Positions 34,860 to 42,736 of a stretch of DNA of 64,000 nt are shown here, piece after piece. The DNA lies in NCBI GenBank assembly GCA_048498035.1, contig JBEHYT010000009.1, positions 1 to 64,000 of the forward strand, in the 5' to 3' direction. Position 1 is the stretch's first letter; each line of letters opens with the position of its first letter. The stretch comes from CADEDV01 sp048498035 (GTDB lineage: Bacteria; Bacteroidota; Bacteroidia; Chitinophagales; Chitinophagaceae). Below the pieces are notes generated by a model that worked only from the letters and a program-made list of their open reading frames with translations, searched no databases and was not told the DNA's origin. Both the position numbers and the translations under genes were made by a program.

Positions 34860-35167
34860 CCTTTTGCTGCAAGGGATTTTAACGAAACCAACCCGCTTTT
34901 TTTAAAATCTGCATCCGTTTTTTTTCACTCTCTCCGGGAGAAAAAGACAATTCCATACGGCCTTTCTTTGCCACTATCGCACGCGGTACGGTTTCCCGTA
35001 ACAGCATTACGGGAAACCGCATATCGAATACCCATATTTCAAAGCCGTATTTATTTGATCCTCTTTTAATTGTGTTTCACCCAGCAGCTATTGTTCTTTC
35101 AAAAAAATTTGTCGTTCACACACAATAAAAAACATGACATCAACCCGGTAAAATAGCCGCCAATTTC
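34860..35167. other. Intergenic region with a 13-bp palindrome
   Basis: No gene is seen here. The main feature is the perfect inverted repeat at 34989-35019. The right end leads into the promoter of the 35227 gene. Confidence 0.6.
34989..35019. repeat. Perfect 13-bp inverted repeat (hairpin)
   Basis: CGGTTTCCCGTAA and TTACGGGAAACCG flank a 5-base CAGCA loop with no mismatch. There is no T-tract, so a simple terminator is unlikely. A REP-like element or a protein-binding site is more plausible. Confidence 0.7.
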
Positions 35168-35198
35168 TTGCAACTTGAATTTCCCCTTTTTACTTTAG
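35168..35198 (+). promoter_or_regulatory. Promoter of the two-gene GIY-YIG module
   Basis: TTG at 35168-35170, a 20-base spacer and TACTTTAG at 35191-35198 give a near-consensus Bacteroidota promoter with one change in the -7 box. Transcription would start about 20 bases before the ATG at 35227. Confidence 0.5.
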
Positions 35199-35226
35199 CG
35201 CCCACCAATAACCTAAAAGAACCAAC

Positions 35227-36225
35227 ATGTCCTCTTTCAACAAATTTATGCGTGCCAGCGCAGCCTCCTACCGCAGGCTTGAACGCGATCAACAACGAAA
35301 AAGCAGGGAAGCCGCCCGACTCTACCGCCAGCAACAAAAACAAGAAGAGATCAGCAATGCCGAGCAAGCCGTTGAAGAATACAACAACTATATCGACGTA
35401 CTGAAATCCATTCACAAAGAAACAGCTGATGTTGCCGACTGGCAATCCGTTCTCCAAAGCACCCCTCCCGCAACACCAGCCCGGAAGGACCACCACGAGC
35501 AACATGCCCAGCTAAAACTACAGCGCTTCAAACCCTCCGTTCTTGATAAACTGTTTGGCAGCGGCCCACGCAAAAAGAAACGCCTGGAACTGGAAGTAGG
35601 CGCCGCCCGGCTAAAAGACGATAAGGCCCATTCCCAGGCCATGCAGCAATTTGAACATGCCACCAATGAACATGCTTTTCTCCAGGAAACCGCCAGCGGC
35701 GTACTTGAAAACGATATTGAAGCCTACAAAGCTGCTTTTGAATACTACGACCCATTCTCCGATATCGCAGAACTGGGCGCCAACGTGGAAATTGAATTCC
35801 GGGAAAAGAACGCCACCATCAATCTCCAGGTCAACAGCACCGAAGTGATACCCGATTATATCCTCTCCCAAACATCAACCGGGAAACTCTCCCGCAAGAA
35901 AATGCCCGTGTCCCGGTTCCAGGAACTGTACCAGGATTACGTGTGTAGCGCCGTACTGCGCCTCGGCCGGGAAATGTTACAACTACTCCCCGTCAGCTAT
36001 GTGGTAGTAAACGCCAACGGCGCCCTTTTTGATTCAGTGACCGGTCATACCACCGACAGCACCCTGGTCTCTGCAATTATTACGCCTGAAAAACTGGAAT
36101 TGCTCAACTTCGAAACGATTGACCCATCGGATTCCATGCGGAACTTTCATCACAACATGAAATTCTCCAAAACAAACGGTTTTTCACCCGTGGAAAAAAT
36201 AGACGCAACCACCTTAATCCTCTAA
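35227..36225 (+). CDS. Unknown coiled-coil protein of a putative defence pair
   Basis: This 332-residue soluble protein begins with a basic, Arg/Gln-rich coiled coil (about 10-60), followed by a linker and a second charged helix (100-150). An alpha/beta C-terminal domain (165-332) contains IAELGANVEIEFREKNATIN, SAVLRLGREMLQLLPVSYVVVNANG and the late LNFETIDPSDSMRNF. I do not recognise the domain. It is followed after 11 bases by the DUF4041/T5orf172 gene, so the two are probably translated as one unit. A role with that nuclease-like partner is inference. Confidence 0.65.
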   Translation: MSSFNKFMRASAASYRRLERDQQRKSREAARLYRQQQKQEEISNAEQAVEEYNNYIDVLKSIHKETADVADWQSVLQSTPPATPARKDHHEQHAQLKLQRFKPSVLDKLFGSGPRKKKRLELEVGAARLKDDKAHSQAMQQFEHATNEHAFLQETASGVLENDIEAYKAAFEYYDPFSDIAELGANVEIEFREKNATINLQVNSTEVIPDYILSQTSTGKLSRKKMPVSRFQELYQDYVCSAVLRLGREMLQLLPVSYVVVNANGALFDSVTGHTTDSTLVSAIITPEKLELLNFETIDPSDSMRNFHHNMKFSKTNGFSPVEKIDATTLIL

Positions 36226-36236
36226 ATTTTTAATGC

Positions 36237-37667
36237 ATGTTTTCCGGGAAAAAAATAAAGGAGTTGGAAGATGAACTGCTGGCTGCCCAGGGCGAACTTT
36301 CCAACACCAAACGCCAATTGCAACAAAAAGAAGAACTGCTGCTGGCTGCACAAACGCAGGTACAGCAATTGCAGGCCGACATACTTGTTTGCAACGACAG
36401 AAACAACGAATTGACACAAAAACTATCGCCCGTACTTACGATCGAACAGCAAATGGCGGAAAAGCAACAACAGGTACAGCAGGCGATAGAAGCCATGGAC
36501 GATCTTCATAAACGCTATAATGACGGCATTTCTCACTACGAGAACCTGCAAAAAGAACTGAGCCTGTATGAAGAAAAACTGGAAATTGGTTCCTTTGGCC
36601 TGTATGAACGTCGCTTTGACCTCGAAAGCTCTGACCAGTACAAACAAGCAATTGACGATAATTTTGAAGAACAAAAAAAACTGATCAAAGAAGACCAGGC
36701 CATCGTTTGCCATACGGAATGGTCGGTTGGCGGAAGCAAAACGGAAGGCAAAAAGATGACCACGCAATACAAAAAGCTGATGCTTTTTGCCTTCAATGGG
36801 GAATGCGACAGCCTGATTGCACGTGTAAAATGGAACAATGCCGAAAAAAGCCGTGAACGAATTCAGAAATCGTTCGAGGCCATTAACAAGTTGGGCGCTT
36901 CGCATAGTATTGAAATCACCGCCGCCTTTCTCGACCTGAAACTCAAAGAACTATCGCTGGTATATGAGTATGAGAACAGGAAGCAGGAAGAAAAAGAAGA
37001 GCAGCGCCGTATAAGAGAGCAAATGCGCGAGGAAGAAAAAGCGCAGCGTGAATATGAACGCGCAAAACGCGATGCAGAGGAAGAAGAGAATATCTACGAG
37101 AAAGCGCTAGAGACCGCCCGGAAAGAACTGGCTGTGGCCGGCAAAGACAGTGAACTCCAATTACAGGAAAAGATCAAAGCGCTGGAACAACAGTTGCAGG
37201 AAGCACAGGCTAAAAAGGAACGCGCCGTGGCAATGGCACAGCTTACCAGGAATGGCCACATTTATGTGATCTCGAACATCGGCTCATTTGGTGAAAATGT
37301 ATATAAACTTGGTATGACAAGACGCCTGGATCCGCTTGACCGGGTGAAGGAACTCGGGGATGCATCGGTCCCTTTTCATTTTGATGTTCACGCCATCATC
37401 TACTCCGAAAATGCACCGCAGTTAGAATATGAGTTGCATCGGAGATTCAGCGACAGGCGCCTGAACCGGATCAATACAAGAAAAGAATTTTTTAGGGTGA
37501 GCCTGGATGAAATTGAAGCATTTGTGCATCAACACACCGGCGCAGAGATCCAATTCACCAAAATCGCCGAGGCGAGAGACTACCGCGAAACGCTCACCAT
37601 TTTAAAAAGTATTGAATCCGGCGACACCAATGTAACGGTTGAATCAAAATTTCCGGCGCTTTTGTAG
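36237..37667 (+). CDS. DUF4041 and T5orf172 GIY-YIG nuclease-like protein
   Basis: This 476-residue protein has a long N-terminal coiled coil (about 2-110) and a DUF4041 domain (about 115-250, SFGLYERRFDLESSDQYKQ and NAEKSRERIQKSFEAINKLG). A second coiled coil (255-335) is rich in Glu, Arg and Lys. A C-terminal T5orf172/MUG113 GIY-YIG domain (about 338-440) shows HIYVIS and VYKLGMTRR as the GIY and YIG strands, a candidate catalytic Arg, and a later LEYELHRRF with the metal-binding Glu. GIY-YIG domains cut DNA. DUF4041-T5orf172 proteins occur in phages and defence islands, so a DNA-cutting effector or sensor is likely; the target is unknown. Confidence 0.82.
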   Translation: MFSGKKIKELEDELLAAQGELSNTKRQLQQKEELLLAAQTQVQQLQADILVCNDRNNELTQKLSPVLTIEQQMAEKQQQVQQAIEAMDDLHKRYNDGISHYENLQKELSLYEEKLEIGSFGLYERRFDLESSDQYKQAIDDNFEEQKKLIKEDQAIVCHTEWSVGGSKTEGKKMTTQYKKLMLFAFNGECDSLIARVKWNNAEKSRERIQKSFEAINKLGASHSIEITAAFLDLKLKELSLVYEYENRKQEEKEEQRRIREQMREEEKAQREYERAKRDAEEEENIYEKALETARKELAVAGKDSELQLQEKIKALEQQLQEAQAKKERAVAMAQLTRNGHIYVISNIGSFGENVYKLGMTRRLDPLDRVKELGDASVPFHFDVHAIIYSENAPQLEYELHRRFSDRRLNRINTRKEFFRVSLDEIEAFVHQHTGAEIQFTKIAEARDYRETLTILKSIESGDTNVTVESKFPALL

Positions 37668-37695
37668 TGTGTTACTCCATCAAATTTTTGCTTTT

Positions 37696-37721
37696 AGCTG
37701 CGCTGCAATGGCGCAGCTTTT
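37696..37721 (+). terminator. Rho-independent terminator
   Basis: AGCTGCGC and GCGCAGCT form an 8-bp stem around a 7-base loop, followed by TTTA on the plus strand. It lies 29 bases after the GIY-YIG gene and overlaps the end of the convergent transpeptidase gene. Confidence 0.75.
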
Positions 37722-39270
37722 ATTTACGGAGCGCTTCCAGTTCACTGGGAAATTTTTTATAAATATCATCGTACATTACCAGCTTGCCCTGTTCATTCAA
37801 CCCGGCAGGGTTGTACCAAACTACCACAGCGACCGGTTTTTTCACCGGCACTGGTGTTGGTTTTTTATCGAGCAGGCAGACGCCCACCAATGTATCCACT
37901 GCAATGGCATTATCGGCAAGCAGGAACCGGGCAAGTTTTTCCGGTTCACCCAGTCGCATACAACCATGGCTGAAAAAGCGCTTATTTAGCTGGAACAGGC
38001 TCTTGGATGGCGTATCATGCAGGTACACGCTAAACGGGTTGTAGAAGTTTAGTTTGATTACACCCAGCGCATTATCACACCCGGTTGATTGGCGAATGGT
38101 ATAAGGAAAATTACCCGCACTCAACGAATTCCAATCCACGGAATAGGGATTGACGATATTCCCATTGCTATTCAATACCTGGTAATTACCGGCATTGATA
38201 TATCCCGGGTTTCTGCGAATGGCAGGCAATAATTCTTTTGTTGCAATACTATAAGGGACATTCCAATAGGGATATAATACGACCTCGGTAATCCGGCTAC
38301 TCAACGTGGGCGTAGGTGTCTTAGGCTTTCCAACTACCAACCGCATGGCAGGCAAACTATCGCCTTCACCATACACCTTAAGCCATGCAGCCGGGAGGTT
38401 TACCACTACCACAGGTTCCTGTCGTGCAAGGCAGTACAACCACCGGTAATAACCAGTCGACAATTGCAATTGAGCCACCCGCATTTCCAGCGACACATTC
38501 AGTGCAGCGAGCGTTGTAGATCGCAATACGCCATCATCCAACAGGCCAAAAAACCGTTGCGCTGCCTTCACCGCATGCACGAGTGAATCTACATTTATCA
38601 GCGTGCTATCGGCTATGCCGAGCCGGTATAATTTTTTAACCAGCGGCGCGTTGGCAAGCGTCACTTTGGTTGAAGTAACAGGAATGTCCGCGTTGCTCCA
38701 TCGCTTCTGCAGTAGTTGAAGTTGTTGCAGCAGGGCGCCAACTTCAGGGATGGGTGGCTGCAATGCTGCGGCCAGTTCCTGCACTCGTCCTATTTGTGCA
38801 TGCGCGGATAGTAGCTGAGAAATTGGTTCACAGGATGGATGGTACTGCAATCCATCATATGACAAGGTTGGCCGGACACCAAATGTAATTGACTGAAAAA
38901 AATCAATTGCAATGTCCGTCATCCGGATATCCATATCAGTTCTGCTTTCTGAGAATGCAGTGGATGCAGAATCCATTGCATTACGAATCCAGGCCGGGCG
39001 AAAGCGGTTGCTGTCAATTCCATAATCTGCTGCGTGCGCCAGGAGAAATAACAACGACCGCCTGTTGTTAAAATTTCCATCCCCCGTCCAAGCGGGCTGA
39101 CCGCTGTGTGCTGCATAAAATTGCCGGAGCTCCTGTGGATGTTTGATGTTCCAGGCAGCGGGCAGTGGGGTGGACAGCAGACGATCAATTTCCTGCCCTT
39201 TTGCCGTCGCCGCCGGCAAAATGAAAAGAAGAATTACCAGTGTGTGTTTACAGGTTATTTTAGAAAGCAT
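37720..39270 (-). CDS. L,D-transpeptidase (YcbB/LdtD type)
   Basis: This protein (516 residues) has a signal peptide (HTLVILLFILPAATA). An N-terminal scaffold region has a peptidoglycan-binding-like helix bundle (about 130-260, with AAQRFFGLLDDGVLRSTTLAAL as PGB signature). The YkuD catalytic domain (about 300-480) has the active-site motif HGCMRLGEPEKLA with Cys nucleophile and its His and Arg partners. Such enzymes form 3-3 cross-links in peptidoglycan or attach proteins to it, and resist most penicillins. The long layout with a substrate-capping subdomain fits the YcbB class. The start at 39270 was chosen for the signal peptide. Confidence 0.9.
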   Translation of the reverse strand: MLSKITCKHTLVILLFILPAATAKGQEIDRLLSTPLPAAWNIKHPQELRQFYAAHSGQPAWTGDGNFNNRRSLLFLLAHAADYGIDSNRFRPAWIRNAMDSASTAFSESRTDMDIRMTDIAIDFFQSITFGVRPTLSYDGLQYHPSCEPISQLLSAHAQIGRVQELAAALQPPIPEVGALLQQLQLLQKRWSNADIPVTSTKVTLANAPLVKKLYRLGIADSTLINVDSLVHAVKAAQRFFGLLDDGVLRSTTLAALNVSLEMRVAQLQLSTGYYRWLYCLARQEPVVVVNLPAAWLKVYGEGDSLPAMRLVVGKPKTPTPTLSSRITEVVLYPYWNVPYSIATKELLPAIRRNPGYINAGNYQVLNSNGNIVNPYSVDWNSLSAGNFPYTIRQSTGCDNALGVIKLNFYNPFSVYLHDTPSKSLFQLNKRFFSHGCMRLGEPEKLARFLLADNAIAVDTLVGVCLLDKKPTPVPVKKPVAVVVWYNPAGLNEQGKLVMYDDIYKKFPSELEALRK

Positions 39271-39481
39271 GCCAGGGATTATATTCGGTCTCAATCGAAT
39301 GAAAATCAACAAGGATGCGAGTTAGCGCTAACTGCGTAAAAATGCTATGATCACAATCATCCGTTTTACTGATTGGGATCAACGGAAAGGAGATGAATGG
39401 GAACTAGATTTGACTAAACATTCAGCCGTGCTCATGGAAAACCGGCGATGCCGGTAGTATCCATTTAATAACTTTTTAAAA

Positions 39482-39488
39482 AAGGAGG
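39482..39488 (+). promoter_or_regulatory. Strong Shine-Dalgarno sequence of the hsp20 gene
   Basis: AAGGAGG lies 5 bases before the ATG at 39494. Such a complete site is uncommon in Bacteroidota. An A/T-rich stretch (ACTTTTTAAAAAAGG) directly before it could fold against it, and a GC hairpin (39441-39455) lies further upstream. Confidence 0.6.
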
Positions 39489-39493
39489 ACATT

Positions 39494-39925
39494 ATGTCTG
39501 CTACAACTCTTGACCGTGTGTCTGAAAAAAGGCCGGCCATTTTTGAAAATTTTTTCAAACCCTGGAATTCATTCTTTAATAACGCAGATGGCTGGAATAT
39601 GCCTGCAGTGAATATTAAGGAAGAGGAGAATGCTTATTCAGTATCGCTTGCAGCGCCTGGCTTGAAGAAGGAAGACTTCCGGGTAGATGTGGATGGGGAC
39701 ATGCTCACCATCAGTTCTGACAAGGAAGAATCGAAGGAGGAGAAGAAAGAAAAATTCACCCGTAAGGAATATAGCTATGCTTCTTTTAGCAGAAGTTTTA
39801 CGTTGCCTGCGGATGTAGATCGTACAAAAATTGACGCGCGCTACCTGGATGGCGTGCTCATGATTTCATTGCCGAGGAAAGAAAACGGAAGGAAACCATC
39901 GGCAACGCAGATCGCCGTGAAATAA
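39494..39925 (+). CDS. hsp20: Small heat shock protein Hsp20
   Basis: This 143-residue protein has a short N-terminal arm containing FFKPWNSFFNN and an alpha-crystallin domain from about 38 to 130. The landmarks are PAVNIKEEENAYSVSLAAPGLKKEDF, the MLTISSDKEESKEEK loop, YSYASFSRSFTLP and the closing GVLMISLPRKE. These chaperones bind unfolding proteins without ATP and form large oligomers. The gene stands alone with its own terminator. Expression is probably heat- or stress-induced. Confidence 0.95.
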   Translation: MSATTLDRVSEKRPAIFENFFKPWNSFFNNADGWNMPAVNIKEEENAYSVSLAAPGLKKEDFRVDVDGDMLTISSDKEESKEEKKEKFTRKEYSYASFSRSFTLPADVDRTKIDARYLDGVLMISLPRKENGRKPSATQIAVK

Positions 39926-39945
39926 CAATGATTCAATCCGGAATC

Positions 39946-39973
39946 AAGCCGCTCCCATAAAAGAGCGGCTTTC
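39946..39973 (+). terminator. Rho-independent terminator
   Basis: AAGCCGCTC and GAGCGGCTT form a 9-bp stem with an 8-base loop followed by a short T run, 20 bases after the hsp20 stop codon. Confidence 0.8.
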
Positions 39974-39997
39974 GTGCACATTGTCAATTATCAATTC

Positions 39998-40561
39998 ATG
40001 AGTGGACTTATTATTTTTCAATCAAAATATGGCGCTACGGCGCAGTATGCGGCCTGGATTAGCGAGCAATTGAATTGGCCTGCGGTATCCGTAGCAGATT
40101 TGGATAACGGGCAACTTGAAAATGCGGATACGGTTGTGTTGGGCACCAGTATCTATATTGGAAAAGCCCTCATCCGGAAATGGATTGTAAGACACCTGGA
40201 CCTACTGCATGGCAAGCGGGTGTTTTTATTCATTGTTTGCGGCACGCCGACTGATCGGCGGGAGGAACTTGATAAGATCCAAAAAAATGCGGTGCCGGGG
40301 GAGTTGCAGTTGCATGTGTCGCCGTTTTTCTTTCCCGGGCGAATGATCTACAAAAATCTTTCATGGAAAGATCGCTTATTGTTGCAGATGGGTTCGCGGT
40401 TGATGAAGAAGGATGGACAAAAGAATATTTTAATGGATTATGACGGAATGAATAAGGCGGTAATTAATCCATTGGTAGCAGCTGTTCAGCATCAGCAAGC
40501 GGAAGAGCAATTTCCCCCCAATGGCGATTCCCCTCTCTATAAACCTGGCGGGCCTTTGTGA
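39998..40561 (+). CDS. Flavodoxin-domain protein (HemG-like)
   Basis: This protein (187 residues from the ATG at 39998) has the flavodoxin fold. The FMN phosphate loop is FQSKYGATAQYAAWI near residue 7-20, and the isoalloxazine-binding segments are VVLGTSIYIGKALI and FIVCGTPTDRREE. The fit to menaquinone-dependent protoporphyrinogen oxidase (HemG) type proteins is moderate; it lacks nearby haem genes. An upstream GTG would add eight residues and overlap the preceding terminator. It may reduce protoporphyrinogen or act as a general electron carrier. Confidence 0.75.
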   Translation: MSGLIIFQSKYGATAQYAAWISEQLNWPAVSVADLDNGQLENADTVVLGTSIYIGKALIRKWIVRHLDLLHGKRVFLFIVCGTPTDRREELDKIQKNAVPGELQLHVSPFFFPGRMIYKNLSWKDRLLLQMGSRLMKKDGQKNILMDYDGMNKAVINPLVAAVQHQQAEEQFPPNGDSPLYKPGGPL

Positions 40562-40633
40562 AAACAGCCGGATGTTCAGAATATACAACAACCTCGAACA
40601 TGTTAAACAACATTCCGTTCCAAACAATAAACA

Positions 40634-41482
40634 TCAATCGCAGCATCCCGGGGCACAACAAGGCTTGTTCAACTCCGGCTTTTGTGCGAACACCGTGATG
40701 CTGTAAATACCGGTTGGGCCTTCTTTAAATTGTTTTAATTCTTCTTCGCCCAGGTAATTGTTGAGGATATCATCGGGGATGATGATCTTCTTTTCCTTTT
40801 GAATGCTGATGTTGGAAAATCCCGCAGCGGCAATGAGATCGAGGTACAAACGCTTCTGGATGGCGCCAGCCACACAGCCTGCGTACATTTCAGCAGCTTC
40901 CTGGATTTTTGCAGGCAACGCTCCCTCGAGGACGATGTCGGAAATACTAAAATGTCCGCCTGGCTTTAGCACGCGGAATATTTCTTTGATCACGCCTTCT
41001 TTATGGGGTACGAGATTCAATACGCAGTTGCTGACAATTACGTCCGCATGGTTGTCTGTAACCGGCATTTGTTCAATATCCCCTTGGCGAAATTCTACAT
41101 TGTTATAACCGAGTTTTTCAGCATTGAGGCGCGCTTTCCGGACCATGGCCGGGGTAAAATCAATACCAATCACTTTGCCTGAATCGCCGGTTTCAGCCCT
41201 GGCAACAAATGCATCATTGCCTGCACCTGAGCCCAGGTCGATTACAACATCGCCTTTCTTTATTTGCGCAAACTGTGTCGGCAATCCGCACCCCAGGCCA
41301 AGATCAGCGTCGGCCGTATAGCCGTTGATGCCGTCATAATCATCTGTCATGATATTATACACTTCGGTGCTGCAACATCCCGAACCACAGCAAGAGGCTG
41401 CATTTGCGGATTTATCCTGCTCGGCAATTTCACTGTATTTCTGGCGTACCAGGTCTTTAAGTTGCTCATCGGTTTGCATCAT
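40634..41482 (-). CDS. arsM: Arsenite S-adenosylmethionine methyltransferase
   Basis: This 282-residue cytoplasmic enzyme has an N-terminal Cys cluster (CCGSGCC near residue 32-38). Its class I methyltransferase domain (about 70-230) has motif I VIDLGSGAGNDAF, and the arsenic-binding Cys are near VIVSNCVLNLVP and AGCVAGAI. A Cys-rich tail (KPCCAPGCCD) may add metal ligands. It methylates trivalent arsenic to volatile forms with SAM. It lies downstream of arsR on the same strand, 49 bp apart, and has its own copy of the ArsR-type operator (41500-41514). The start could be either of two adjacent Met codons. Confidence 0.92.
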   Translation of the reverse strand: MMQTDEQLKDLVRQKYSEIAEQDKSANAASCCGSGCCSTEVYNIMTDDYDGINGYTADADLGLGCGLPTQFAQIKKGDVVIDLGSGAGNDAFVARAETGDSGKVIGIDFTPAMVRKARLNAEKLGYNNVEFRQGDIEQMPVTDNHADVIVSNCVLNLVPHKEGVIKEIFRVLKPGGHFSISDIVLEGALPAKIQEAAEMYAGCVAGAIQKRLYLDLIAAAGFSNISIQKEKKIIIPDDILNNYLGEEELKQFKEGPTGIYSITVFAQKPELNKPCCAPGCCD

Positions 41483-41499
41483 GTATAATTTTAATTAAA

Positions 41500-41514
41500 C
41501 GCAATATTACGATA
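41500..41514 (-). promoter_or_regulatory. ArsR-type operator upstream of arsM
   Basis: The 15-base sequence CGCAATATTACGATA is identical to the one upstream of arsR at 41868-41882. In the longer context it forms the interrupted inverted repeat ATCG / CGAT. It lies 18 bases upstream of arsM, where ArsR binding would block transcription. Confidence 0.7.
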
Positions 41515-41531
41515 CATAGAATCAAAAAAAA

Positions 41532-41861
41532 TCAACAGCAGCCTGTGCCGCCTTTATAGGAAGCAAAGAATTGCTCAAAAGCATGGCGATATCGCTCCCA
41601 GGCATTATTGTCGATACAATAGCACACGCTTGTTCCTTCAATTGTTCCCTTTATCAATCCTGCCATTTTAAGCTCTTTCAGGTGCTGGCTGATAGTTGCC
41701 TGTGCCAATCCCAACTCTTCCACCAGGTCACCGCAGATGCAGGAGTTGGCTGAAATAAGATGTTGGATAATGGCGATGCGGGCAGGATGCGCCATTGCTT
41801 TCATCATTGCAGCAAGGCGGTTTTGCTTCTCAGTAAATATTTCAGACTTTGTCAATCCCAT
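41532..41861 (-). CDS. arsR: ArsR-family metalloregulator
   Basis: This 109-residue winged-helix repressor has the helix-turn-helix EELGLAQATISQHLKELKMAGL. An N-terminal region contains SANSCICGDLVEELG, where Cys41/Cys43-like residues are typical arsenite sensors, plus a further Cys at CYCID and a C-terminal GGTGCC pair. It should leave DNA when arsenite binds. It is the first gene of the arsenic pair and has an operator 7 bases upstream of its own start codon, consistent with autoregulation. Confidence 0.92.
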   Translation of the reverse strand: MGLTKSEIFTEKQNRLAAMMKAMAHPARIAIIQHLISANSCICGDLVEELGLAQATISQHLKELKMAGLIKGTIEGTSVCYCIDNNAWERYRHAFEQFFASYKGGTGCC

Positions 41862-41867
41862 ATCAAT

Positions 41868-41882
41868 CGCAATATTACGATA
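41868..41882 (-). promoter_or_regulatory. ArsR-type operator upstream of arsR
   Basis: CGCAATATTACGATA, identical to 41500-41514, lies just before the arsR start codon. With the preceding AT it gives ATCG...CGAT dyad symmetry. Confidence 0.7.
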
Positions 41883-41995
41883 AATTAATTAAACCTCGCA
41901 GGTTTTTGAAAAAAATCTGTGTGCCGGTAACCAATATAGGTAACAAAGTCATCTTTTGACGCTAATCAACCGCTCAATAGCCGCATCGGCTTTGG

Positions 41996-42628
41996 CTATT
42001 GTTTGTGCAACACATTTGATTTAACCATGTCTTTGATGATCATTTGCCCGTATTCATGGGCCTGGGAACTGGAGTTTTCCGGTGTAAAAGACTGACTTTG
42101 GACAGAATACACCAAATTGCCATCATTGAGATCATATACATTCGTTTCCCAGAAATAATTGGTTTGCACGCTGTAATATCCCGGCTCAGAAATGCGACCA
42201 TACATTGTAGTGTAATACGGCCAGAAACGGCGATGATATACCGTATAAGGCGAATAGTAAATTCTGCCGGGGGTGTAGTAGCGTTCCTTCTGTTTATCCA
42301 ACAACACTACGGTCACAACCGCATCAAATCCATCCTTCTGTATCAATTGAATGGCTTGTTGCTCAGTAAGTCCGTCGAATGTCTTTGGCGAATAGGCTTC
42401 ACAAGCGCATTGTGCTGTGTAACCAAGCTCCCGGAGATCGCCGGCGAGATGTTGCTCCATCTTTTCGCGCAGGGAACGGTCAGGTTCACTGATAAGACCC
42501 AGCACCAGGATCTTTTTATAATTCCTGGTTGAAGCGTCGGGAGATTTCCAGGAACTGGTAATCATGGAAGAAGAACAGCCCGTTGCCAAAACAAGCAGGG
42601 ATAGCAGGACCACATAGATTGCTTTCAT
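41996..42628 (-). CDS. Hypothetical lipoprotein
   Basis: This protein (210 residues from the ATG at 42628) has a lipoprotein signal (VLLSLLVLATGC). A Rossmann-like half follows (KKILVLGLISEPDRSLREKME, GFDAVVTVVLLDKQKERY). A Tyr/Pro-rich middle (YYTPGRIYYSPYTVYHRRFWPYY) and a beta-rich end complete it. This layout is seen in Bacteroidota lipoproteins of the DUF4136-like kind, but I cannot place it firmly. It may be an envelope component; no partner is adjacent on the same strand. Confidence 0.6.
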   Translation of the reverse strand: MKAIYVVLLSLLVLATGCSSSMITSSWKSPDASTRNYKKILVLGLISEPDRSLREKMEQHLAGDLRELGYTAQCACEAYSPKTFDGLTEQQAIQLIQKDGFDAVVTVVLLDKQKERYYTPGRIYYSPYTVYHRRFWPYYTTMYGRISEPGYYSVQTNYFWETNVYDLNDGNLVYSVQSQSFTPENSSSQAHEYGQMIIKDMVKSNVLHKQ

Positions 42629-42736
42629 AACGATTACTTTGATATGAAAGCGCAAGCTATTACGGTTGCGTCCCGATTCTTATGACCCAGGTCAATCGCC
42701 TGCAAGATGCTCGTCAGCCGCAGACCTGCCAGGTTT

